13,043 bases of DNA from Candidatus Aenigmatarchaeota archaeon (GTDB lineage Archaea > Aenigmatarchaeota > Aenigmatarchaeia > PWEA01 > JAGHBM01): the NCBI GenBank assembly GCA_023133195.1, contig JAGLWW010000009.1, positions 1-13,043 on the forward strand. Reading direction: 5' to 3'. The position numbers and the translations under genes are program-made. Of the stretch, positions 6,871 to 13,043 are shown in pieces. Below the pieces are notes generated by a model. It was not told the origin of the DNA. It was given only the letters and a program-made list of their open reading frames with translations, and searched no databases. Every line of letters starts with the position of its first letter. Positions within the stretch are counted from its first letter, which is position 1.

Positions 6871-9483
6871 TTATTCTATTAAAATCCCAGGTTTCATTGG
6901 TTCGGCTTGTTTTGCTTTTTTGTTGTCGTTATCTTTTGTTATTATTTCTATATGGGCATTTATTGTTTTTTCAAGCAACTCTTTTCCTTTTTCTAGTACT
7001 TCTATTTCTTTTTGTCTTTTTAATATGTCTTCACTCGGTCTTTTTTTCATCAACGACTGAACATAATCAACTAAATCCTTTCCAATCTTTTTATACTTTT
7101 CCTCTTTCATAAAGTCTCCCATCTGTTCCCCTTCTTTAACTCCCACGTGTATATCATACTTCCACCTAGGAGAAACGAATATGATAACTTTCTTTGGTTT
7201 GTCTATCTTTATTATTTTCTTAATTTCTTCAACATCATTTAGAATGTTTTTGATGAGGTCTTCGCCCATTTCTATATCCATATCTATCTTGGTTTCATCA
7301 ACTTTAGGCCAACTTTCTACTGATATAAACCCATTATTTTCCGTCTTCTCCCAAACCTCTTCGCATACATGTGGCGCAAACGGGGCAATCATCTTCAGGA
7401 AAACTTTTTTTGAGTAGTCAGATGGATATTTTTCTATTTTATTTAAAAAATCAATTAATTCTATCATAGCTTTGTTTAAGTCAAGATTTTTCATATATTC
7501 TGTCACAAGTTTTATTTTATTTTGCGTTATGCTTTCAATATATTTTTTCTTTTCCTCGTTCTCTTTGAGACGATCAATCGTGTAAATCTTTTCAATGAAC
7601 CTATGAATTCCACAAATATCTTTATCTGACCATTCCATCGGGGTATCTGGCTGTGCAACAAATAAGAAATACGCACGCAGAGTATCTGCGCAATATTTGT
7701 TTATTATGGTCATCGGATCCACTACATTGCCCCTAGATTTGGACATTTTGACTCCTCCGAGGTTTACTATACCATGATTCAAAAGTTTTGAAAAGGGTTC
7801 TTCTATGTCAACGTAGCCCAATTTCTTAAGGAATCTTGTTACAAATCTAGAATACAATAAATGTCCAATAGCGTGTTCTATACCGCCAATATACTGGTCA
7901 ACGGGTAACCAATATTTGACTTCATCTTTGTCAAATAATTCTTTATCATTTTTAGGACTGCAATATCTGAAGAAATACCAAGATGAGTCAACAAATGTTG
8001 TCATTGTGTCCGTTTCCCTTTTTGCAGGTTCTCCACATTTTGGGCACGCCACATTAACAAAATTTTCGTTTGTTGCTAACGGGGGCGCTCCCTCCTTTGT
8101 AAAGTCGACCTCTAAAGGCAATGTTACTGGTAAATCTTTTTCCGGTACAGGTACTACACCACATTTCTCACAATAAATTATGGGTATTGGGGAACCCCAA
8201 TATCTTTGTCTGGAGACGCACCAGTCTCTTATTTTATAATTGACCTTTCTTTCACCCAATTTGTTTTTTTCAATATAATTGAATATTTTTTCAATTGCCT
8301 CTTTGTTATTCATTCCGTCAAACTCACCAGAATTCACCAAAACACCTTCATTCACGTATGCTTTGGACATTTTAGTCCCATCAAGTTTCTTGGATTCCGG
8401 TTGGATAACAACTTTTATTGGTATGTCATATTTTTTAGCAAATTCAAAATCTCTTTGATCGTGCGAGGGAACAGCCATTATCATACCGGTTCCATAATTC
8501 ATTAAGACAAAATTGGCGATGTAAATTGGCACTTTATCCCCGTTTATGGGATTAATTGCGTATTTTCCTATAAAAAGACCATCTTTTTCTTTTGACATTC
8601 TGTCCAGTTCATTCAATTTTTCGGTTCTTTTCAAAAATTTCTGAACTTTTTCTTCGTATTCCGTGCCTTTTACAAATTCCGTTACTTTTGGGTGTTCCGG
8701 AGCAAAAACAACAAAAGTGACACCAAATAGCGTATCGGGTCTTGTAGTATATAATGGCAAATCTTCTCCATCTTCGGACTTAAAATTGATTATTATCCCC
8801 TCGCTTTTTCCAATCCAATTTTTTTGTAACGCTTTCAGTCTTGTAGACCATTCGATTTGGTTCAAACCGTTTAATAATTCATCAGAATAATCTGTAATCT
8901 TGAAAAACCATTGTTCTATGTCTTTCTGCACAACTTCAGCATCACATCTCCAACATTTTCCGGATTTTACGTCTTCATTTGCCAAGGTTGTTTTGCATCC
9001 GGGGCACCAGTTTCCCGGTGATTTTTTTCTATAAGCCAAGCCATTTTCTAATAATTTTAAAAATAACCACTGGTCCCAAATATAGTACTCTTTTTCATGT
9101 GTTGCTATTTCTCTTGTCCAGTCATAGCTAATACCCAGTGCTGTCATCTGTTTTTTCATAGTTTCGATGTTTTTTGCTATACTTTTTACAGGGTGAACCC
9201 CTTCCTTTATGGCGGCATTTTCTGATGGTAATCCGAAAGAATCCCATCCCATCGGATACAAGACGTTAAATCCGCACATTCTTTTGAATCTTGACAGGCA
9301 GTCTCCTATTACATAGTTTCTGGTATGCCCCATATGAAGGCCATAACCAGAAGGGTATGGATACATTTCCAAAACATAGAATTTTTTCTTTTTAATATTT
9401 TCCTTAACTTCAAATAATTTAGCTTCTTTCCATTTCTTCTGCCATTTCTTCTCTATACTCTTAAAATCCACATTCTGAACCAT
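6871..9483 (-). CDS. leuS: Leucyl-tRNA synthetase with bacterial-type body and archaeal-type C-terminal domain
   Basis: Class I synthetase that charges and proofreads tRNA-Leu; 870 residues. HIGH-type motif HMGH at 50–53, zinc site Cys160/163/177/180, CP1 editing domain with TTRPDT (246–251) and VPSHDQRDFEFA (338–349; Asp345 matches the editing aspartate), second Cys pairs 438/441 and 480/483, and KMSKS at 579–583. MYPYPSGYGLHMGHTRNY, NWCPGCKTTLANE and NWIGKSEG are bacterial LeuRS signatures, and the order zinc module then editing domain is the bacterial one. The anticodon-binding domain follows (~640–730). From ~740 the sequence instead resembles the archaeal C-terminal domain, ending KAKQAEPMKPGILIE. 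No GGTG site precedes the ATG, so the mRNA is probably nearly leaderless. Confidence 0.95.
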   Translation of the reverse strand: MVQNVDFKSIEKKWQKKWKEAKLFEVKENIKKKKFYVLEMYPYPSGYGLHMGHTRNYVIGDCLSRFKRMCGFNVLYPMGWDSFGLPSENAAIKEGVHPVKSIAKNIETMKKQMTALGISYDWTREIATHEKEYYIWDQWLFLKLLENGLAYRKKSPGNWCPGCKTTLANEDVKSGKCWRCDAEVVQKDIEQWFFKITDYSDELLNGLNQIEWSTRLKALQKNWIGKSEGIIINFKSEDGEDLPLYTTRPDTLFGVTFVVFAPEHPKVTEFVKGTEYEEKVQKFLKRTEKLNELDRMSKEKDGLFIGKYAINPINGDKVPIYIANFVLMNYGTGMIMAVPSHDQRDFEFAKKYDIPIKVVIQPESKKLDGTKMSKAYVNEGVLVNSGEFDGMNNKEAIEKIFNYIEKNKLGERKVNYKIRDWCVSRQRYWGSPIPIIYCEKCGVVPVPEKDLPVTLPLEVDFTKEGAPPLATNENFVNVACPKCGEPAKRETDTMTTFVDSSWYFFRYCSPKNDKELFDKDEVKYWLPVDQYIGGIEHAIGHLLYSRFVTRFLKKLGYVDIEEPFSKLLNHGIVNLGGVKMSKSRGNVVDPMTIINKYCADTLRAYFLFVAQPDTPMEWSDKDICGIHRFIEKIYTIDRLKENEEKKKYIESITQNKIKLVTEYMKNLDLNKAMIELIDFLNKIEKYPSDYSKKVFLKMIAPFAPHVCEEVWEKTENNGFISVESWPKVDETKIDMDIEMGEDLIKNILNDVEEIKKIIKIDKPKKVIIFVSPRWKYDIHVGVKEGEQMGDFMKEEKYKKIGKDLVDYVQSLMKKRPSEDILKRQKEIEVLEKGKELLEKTINAHIEIITKDNDNKKAKQAEPMKPGILIE

Positions 9484-9499
9484 AAAACCACTTATAAGT

Positions 9500-9530
9500 T
9501 TAAGTTTTAATAAGTTTTATATTTAACTTT
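9500..9530. promoter_or_regulatory. Divergent promoter region between leuS and the tRNA-Arg gene
   Basis: The 64-bp gap 9484–9547 is nearly all A and T. On the plus strand TTTATATTTA at 9516–9525 is centred about 27 bp before the first tRNA base, the right distance for a tRNA promoter. On the minus strand the TATA-like CTTATTAAAA (about 9506–9515) is about 27 bp before the leuS ATG, which suits a leaderless leuS mRNA. The two elements lie side by side, so factor binding at one may hinder the other. Confidence 0.45.
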
Positions 9531-9586
9531 ATAAACAATTGTTTTGTGGGTGCGTAGCTCAGCTTGGATAGAGCACTGGCCTTCTA

Positions 9587-9633
9587 TCGGACAAATGGAT
9601 AGAAGATTTGACGCCTAAGGATGATAGGAAGAA
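9587..9633 (+). other. tRNA intron 1, position 37/38, canonical bulge-helix-bulge
   Basis: A 47-base intron. Exon stem CTGGC/GCCAG stacks on a central 4-bp helix, CTTC (9581–9584) with GAAG (9628–9631). It is flanked by three-base bulges TAT (9585–9587) and AAA (9632–9634). Cutting after the second base of each bulge gives the boundaries stated and leaves loop CTTCTAA. This is the standard substrate geometry of the archaeal splicing endonuclease, at the usual archaeal site one base 3' of the anticodon. Confidence 0.88.
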
Positions 9634-9655
9634 AGCCAGGGGTCGAGGGTTCAAA

Positions 9656-9700
9656 TCTGGCAAATCGGAATTCGCAAGCTTTTCGGTTTGTCACCGAAAA
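9656..9700 (+). other. tRNA intron 2, within the T loop (about position 59/60)
   Basis: A 45-base insertion separates T-loop bases TTCAAA from the final T and the 3' T stem CCCTC. AAATC occurs at both junctions (9653–9657 and 9698–9702), so six cut registers give the same mature RNA; I chose 59/60. The intron folds into a 13-bp helix, 9658–9670 with 9681–9693 (three G·U pairs), around a 10-base loop. A short helix TTC (9650–9652)/GAA (9696–9698) and a three-base bulge AAT (9699–9701) precede the T stem. This is a relaxed bulge-helix-bulge rather than the strict one. Confidence 0.8.
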
Positions 9701-9717
9701 TCCCTCCGCTCCCGCCA

Positions 9718-9733
9718 TTTTTATATTTAAATT
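9718..9733 (+). promoter_or_regulatory. tRNA end (T5 tract) merged with the minD promoter
   Basis: Five Ts directly follow the encoded CCA and can end tRNA transcription. The same bases continue into TTTTATATTTAAATTA, a TATA box centred near 9727. That predicts a start around 9753, a few bases before the minD start, so the minD mRNA has almost no leader. Confidence 0.5.
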
Positions 9734-9762
9734 AGAGAAACTAAGTCTTTTATGTGTGGATT

Positions 9763-10527
9763 ATGGGTAGAATAATTGCTTTTATTTCTGGAAAAGGTGG
9801 TGTAGGAAAGACAACTCTTGTTTCTAATACAGCTTTAGTTTTAAATAAACTTGGCAAAAACACGATTGTTGTGGATGGGAATGTCACGACACCAAATCTT
9901 TCAATGCACCTTGGTATACCTCTTTATCCCATAACCCTTCATGACGTACTTAAGGGAGATGTAAACATAAAAGAAGCTACATATATTCATCCAACAGGAT
10001 TGAAAGTTATACCCGGAGGTATTGGAATAGAAGATTTGAAAGGTATGAATTTAGATTTACTCCCAGAGTCTATCTTTTCTCTAGCAGAAGATTCAGATTT
10101 TGTGTTGGTAGATGGTGCCGCTGGTTTAGGAAAAGAAGCCTTAAAATCCATGGAAATAGCGGATGATGTTGTAATAATTACAAATCCAGATTTACCCTCA
10201 ATTACTGAGGCTCTGAAGGTAAAGAAGTTGTCAGAAGAGTTTAACACAAACGTTATGGGTACTGTTGTTAACAGAATAAATAAAAGGAAGACAGAACTTA
10301 CAGATGATGAAATCAAGAGCATTTTAGAACTTCCAATTTTAGGTAAGATACCGGAAGATCCTCTTGTTCCACAAAGCATACACAAGAAGATTCCACTGGT
10401 TAATCACAAATCTAATTCTCCAGCAAGCATAGCTATAAAGAGGTTTAGTTCGAATCTTGTGGGAGAAGAACCAATTTTAGAATCACAAAGCATTTTCCAG
10501 AGAATAGCCAACTGGCTAACAAAATAG
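9763..10527 (+). CDS. minD: MinD/ParA-family membrane-associated ATPase
   Basis: Deviant Walker A ATPase of the MinD/ParA group, probably positioning cellular components at the membrane. Of its 254 residues, 10–18 are GKGGVGKTT (deviant Walker A with both lysines), 37–50 are the switch I region (VVDGNVTTPNLSMH) and ~115–122 the switch II region (LVDGAAGL). The last ~12 residues (SIFQRIANWLTK) look like the amphipathic membrane-targeting helix at the end of MinD proteins. An in-frame GTG at 9754 would add three residues. I chose the ATG at 9763 because MGRIIAFISGKGG is the usual family beginning. No minC or minE is in the window, and archaeal MinD homologues have been linked to pole organisation as well as division, so the partner is unknown. 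Confidence 0.92.
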   Translation: MGRIIAFISGKGGVGKTTLVSNTALVLNKLGKNTIVVDGNVTTPNLSMHLGIPLYPITLHDVLKGDVNIKEATYIHPTGLKVIPGGIGIEDLKGMNLDLLPESIFSLAEDSDFVLVDGAAGLGKEALKSMEIADDVVIITNPDLPSITEALKVKKLSEEFNTNVMGTVVNRINKRKTELTDDEIKSILELPILGKIPEDPLVPQSIHKKIPLVNHKSNSPASIAIKRFSSNLVGEEPILESQSIFQRIANWLTK

Positions 10528-12186
10528 TCATAAAGATTTTATTTCTTCTAAATTAAGTTCAAGAACTGCAGTTGGCATCTCCAGTCCAAAATTTTCAAGG
10601 ACCTCGGGATGTATTTCCCCAATTTCCCCAATTTTTTTGTTTTTTAACACAATAGATGCACATCTTCCTTCTATAAATTTCTTGCTTTTCATTTCTTCGA
10701 GCTTGTATTCAATTTTCAGATTATCCATCAGTGAACTCAATACAGAGGAAATATTTTCATAACCAATTATCCGGTCTGTCAGGAGTATTGTCAAATCTCT
10801 TATGTCTCTGGTCTCAGTTTCCTGATTTTCATCTATCTTTACAACATCTCCGATTTCAAATATATTTTGTGGATATTCTGTATGCTTGTTATAAGATAAA
10901 AATCTCAGACACACCGGAATTAGCGAATTTCTGAATACAGACCAGTTGGATGATATAGGATTTTCTATTTCTACCAACTTTTCCTCCACTCTCATATTTT
11001 TCAACAAATCTTTCTTGCTTGTTAGAGTGTAGTTTAATACTTCTTGTAGTCCAAGACCTATGCAGATTTCCCTTATTTTATTTGAAAATATCTCTAATTT
11101 AGTTTCTTCTCCTTTTGTATACATTTTTGGTTCTTCCAGTTCTATGTCATTATAACCGAAAGATATGGCTATTTCTTCTATCAAATCCCTTTCATCCATA
11201 ATATCGTTTCTGTAGGGTATGTACAATACTTCTATTTTTTCTCCTTTTAGTTTTGCATCAAATCTTGCCTGTTTTATCAGTTTTATCATTTCTTTTGAAG
11301 ATATTTTCATCCCCAAAATTTTTCTACAATTTTCTATGTTAATCTCAGCTCTTTTTGGATTCAAATCTGGGGTAATTATTGTTTTGTCATATTTCACATC
11401 AACAGAGTATAGTTGGCCACCCCTTTCTTTCAATGCGGTGACAACTACATTCAAGGCTATAGATATATTATTTATGTCATGGCCCGATACTTCTATGAAA
11501 ACATTTTCCGTATTTTCATCAACTTTACCAGTATAATTGGAATTTATTATTGGTGGCATTGACAAGACATTTCCAGTGCTGTCTATAAAGATTGGATATT
11601 CTTCTTTTCCCTTCAGAAGATAACCATATTCCTGACCCTTTGGATGTTCTTTTAAAATTTCTTTCAGATTCATTTCCTTTGTGAATCCAAGAGGAGTAAA
11701 TTTCAATTCCTCTGGTTTAAAAGTTGTGTATTTAATGGGACCTTTTATCTTGTCATAATTATACACGCCTATTGCCGCTGTATCTCTGTTCCTTCCAAAG
11801 GTTTTGCATACTTTTTCCTGTAATTGTATCATCTGCTTTACAGATTCATCATAAAATTTAATATTTTTTACAACTGCACACACGGTTTTTGGTCTAACTT
11901 TATCCACTTTTTTATCTACAATGACAGTTAAACCAGATTTTTTAACACTAAATTTAGGCAGACCCTCTTCTATTCCGTAGTGACCCTTTAATTCTCTGGA
12001 TATTCCTTCCACACTCCATAAATCAGGCCTGTTTATATCCTTTATATCCACCTTCAGTTCTCCGTTTTTCTCTTCTTCAATCTCCCCCTTTACAAATAGT
12101 ATGCCTTCATTTTTCAAATTTTCCAGATTTAGTTTTCTACCCAAAAGCCTTTCCAAATCGCTTAATAAAAACTCTATTGTAGGCAT
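10528..12186 (-). CDS. pheT: Phenylalanyl-tRNA synthetase beta subunit, archaeal type
   Basis: Non-catalytic and editing subunit of the α2β2 PheRS. The 552 residues match the compact archaeal/eukaryotic β subunit (~550), not the ~800-residue bacterial form: there is no N-terminal EMAP-type or C-terminal ferredoxin-like anticodon-binding domain. Visible are the N-terminal segment with NRPDLWSVEGISREL (~52–66), the B3/B4 editing module (~90–255, with GRNRDTAAIGVYNYDK and MPPIINSNYTG), B5 (~265–345) and the synthetase-like core (~350–550). Two adjacent ATGs overlap the pheS stop. The second (12186) is five bases after AAGGTG (12192–12197), the spacing used by neighbouring genes, so I prefer it. 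The stop codon abuts that of convergent minD with no base between. Confidence 0.96.
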   Translation of the reverse strand: MPTIEFLLSDLERLLGRKLNLENLKNEGILFVKGEIEEEKNGELKVDIKDINRPDLWSVEGISRELKGHYGIEEGLPKFSVKKSGLTVIVDKKVDKVRPKTVCAVVKNIKFYDESVKQMIQLQEKVCKTFGRNRDTAAIGVYNYDKIKGPIKYTTFKPEELKFTPLGFTKEMNLKEILKEHPKGQEYGYLLKGKEEYPIFIDSTGNVLSMPPIINSNYTGKVDENTENVFIEVSGHDINNISIALNVVVTALKERGGQLYSVDVKYDKTIITPDLNPKRAEINIENCRKILGMKISSKEMIKLIKQARFDAKLKGEKIEVLYIPYRNDIMDERDLIEEIAISFGYNDIELEEPKMYTKGEETKLEIFSNKIREICIGLGLQEVLNYTLTSKKDLLKNMRVEEKLVEIENPISSNWSVFRNSLIPVCLRFLSYNKHTEYPQNIFEIGDVVKIDENQETETRDIRDLTILLTDRIIGYENISSVLSSLMDNLKIEYKLEEMKSKKFIEGRCASIVLKNKKIGEIGEIHPEVLENFGLEMPTAVLELNLEEIKSL

Positions 12187-13043
12187 CATAACACCTTAAA
12201 ATTTCTTAGCCAAGATAAATTTTGACTGAACATTTCTCTTATGTCTTTTATTCCAAGGGCACACATTGCAAGTCTATCTATACCAACGCCCCAAGCTATA
12301 ACAGGAACTTTTACGCCCAATGGTTCTGTTAATTCTCTTCTAAATATACCTGCACCCGCAAGTTCTATCCACCCGAGTTTTTTATGTTTAATACTGATTT
12401 GTACGCTCGGTTCTGTGAACGGATAATAGTCTGGAAGAAATTTCACCTCTTCTGCTCCCCCAAGTTCTGTCGCGAACATCTTAAGTAATCCTAACAGGTG
12501 TTTCAGCGACATTTCTTCTCCTATGACAAATCCACCGAGCTGATTGAACTCCACTTTATGTGTGGCATCTATAACATCTGGCCTAAAACATCTGACCAGA
12601 TTGAAGTATTTTCCAGGTATTTCCACGCCTCTTGCAAGATATCTCGGAGAAATAGCTGTGTCATGTGCTCTCGGTGTAAGTTTGCTGGCTTTTTTCTCAC
12701 TCCATTCATATTTCCAGCTATTTTCATGGGATTTCTTAACAGCTTCCACTATTTTCTTATCAGGAAGTTTACCGTATACGGGATTTTTAAGGGAATAAGT
12801 ATCTGTCCAGTCTCTTGCGGGATGATTCTGTGGCTGAAAAAGGGCATCGAAATTCCAGAATTCCGTTTCTATGATTGGGCCAGTCATCTCTTTGAAACCA
12901 AGTTCTACAAGTTTTTTCCTTACCTGAAGGATGAATTTTTGGTAAGGCTGTATTTTTCCTGGGTGTATCTTCTTTCCCTTGGCCTTTATATTGTATTTTT
13001 TTAGTTTTACATCCCTCCATAGACCCGTTTTCAACAAAGAGGG
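12186..13043 (-). CDS. pheS: Phenylalanyl-tRNA synthetase alpha subunit, archaeal type (5' end beyond window)
   Basis: Catalytic subunit of PheRS, making Phe-tRNA. The frame is open through the right edge (codons Pro, Ser, Leu continue upstream of the TTG at 13037), so that TTG is not the start and roughly 200 N-terminal residues are missing. What remains is the class II catalytic domain. Counting from the TTG: motif 1 region [20 protein letters not shown] (58–77), motif 2 region [20 protein letters not shown] (~147–166) and motif 3 [10 protein letters not shown] (~249–258). The stretch from KTGLWRDV to HPARDWTD is of archaeal/eukaryotic kind. It is followed by pheT with overlapping stop and start codons. 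Confidence 0.95.
   Translation of the reverse strand, partial: PSLLKTGLWRDVKLKKYNIKAKGKKIHPGKIQPYQKFILQVRKKLVELGFKEMTGPIIETEFWNFDALFQPQNHPARDWTDTYSLKNPVYGKLPDKKIVEAVKKSHENSWKYEWSEKKASKLTPRAHDTAISPRYLARGVEIPGKYFNLVRCFRPDVIDATHKVEFNQLGGFVIGEEMSLKHLLGLLKMFATELGGAEEVKFLPDYYPFTEPSVQISIKHKKLGWIELAGAGIFRRELTEPLGVKVPVIAWGVGIDRLAMCALGIKDIREMFSQNLSWLRNFKVL

Larger units (their letters stand above)
9548..9717 (+). tRNA. tRNA-Arg(UCU) with two introns (anticodon loop and T loop), CCA encoded
   Basis: Exons assemble into a complete cloverleaf of 75 bases plus CCA. Acceptor GGGTGCG (9548–9554) pairs with CGCTCCC (9707–9713) except for one U·U at 4:69. The D arm is GCTC/GAGC with GG in the loop. The anticodon stem is CTGGC (9576–9580)/GCCAG (9635–9639), with spliced loop CTTCTAA, anticodon TCT. 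Variable region is GGGTC, T stem GAGGG (9645–9649)/CCCTC (9702–9706), T loop TTCAAAT. Discriminator G and CCA (9714–9717) follow. The GCCTTCTAAGCC anticodon arm and discriminator G fit tRNA-Arg. Without removal of both introns neither the anticodon stem nor the T stem can form. It reads AGA/AGG, the dominant arginine codons in neighbouring genes. Confidence 0.9.

Noticed and set aside
8362..8373. A second KMSK motif in LeuRS (residues 371–374)
   Set aside because: It lies in the editing-domain region, far before the catalytic KMSKS at 579–583; judged coincidental.
9587..9700. C/D-box guide RNA hidden in a tRNA intron
   Set aside because: GATGATA in intron 1 is close to a C box, but no paired D box or guide spacing was found in either short intron.
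9548..9717. tRNA pseudogene or two overlapping partial tRNAs
   Set aside because: After removing two inserts every arm is complete, loops are of normal size, conserved bases are present and CCA is encoded; one U·U mismatch alone does not indicate decay.
12498..13004. Open frame of 168 codons on the plus strand
   Set aside because: Antisense to the conserved catalytic domain of pheS; composition is that of a shadow frame.
13035..13037. TTG as the pheS start codon
   Set aside because: The frame continues upstream to the window edge, and the protein lacks the ~200-residue N-terminal part of archaeal PheS; the TTG is an internal leucine codon.

Overview
The window looks like a chromosomal segment from a low-GC archaeon. 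Three things support this. The gene order ftsZ–secE–nusG(spt5)–rpl11–rpl1–rpl10–rpl12 is an archaeal arrangement. The alanyl- and phenylalanyl-tRNA synthetases are of archaeal type. Transcription and translation signals are archaeal: TATA boxes, GGTG-type ribosome binding sites in front of internal genes, and little or no leader in front of first genes. The compact proteins, the bacterial-like catalytic core of LeuRS and a tRNA with two introns would suit a DPANN-type or other divergent archaeal lineage, but the sequence alone does not fix the phylum.

Layout, left to right. alaS is on the minus strand and is cut by the left edge (1–1640). The stalk and translocation cluster follows on the minus strand. 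Read in its own direction it runs ftsZ (own promoter, three GC-rich hairpins after its stop), then secE–nusG–rpl11 (own promoter, with tight or overlapping junctions from nusG on), then rpl1–rpl10–rpl12 (own promoter, with a leader hairpin that covers the ribosome binding site). Upstream of ftsZ lie a long-type FKBP prolyl isomerase gene and leuS, both on the minus strand and 23 bp apart. A 64-bp AT-rich divergent promoter region separates leuS from a plus-strand tRNA-Arg(UCU) gene with two introns. A plus-strand minD-like ATPase gene follows and runs tail to tail, with no gap, into pheT. pheT overlaps pheS, which is cut by the right edge.

Almost everything serves protein synthesis, protein export or cell division. 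There are three aminoacyl-tRNA synthetases and one tRNA, the L1 and L10–L12 stalk proteins and L11 of the large ribosomal subunit, the elongation factor NusG/Spt5, a Sec translocon subunit, a chaperone-like isomerase, FtsZ, and a MinD-family ATPase. I found no mobile elements, CRISPR arrays or defence genes.

The most unusual items are these: a tRNA-Arg gene interrupted in both the anticodon loop and the T loop; a LeuRS with a bacterial-type catalytic and editing body but an archaeal-type C-terminal domain; an L11 with an extra ~80-residue charged helical tail; an L10 that stops before the usual acidic factor-binding tail; a UUCG-capped leader hairpin enclosing the rpl1 ribosome binding site; and three evenly spaced hairpins directly after ftsZ.
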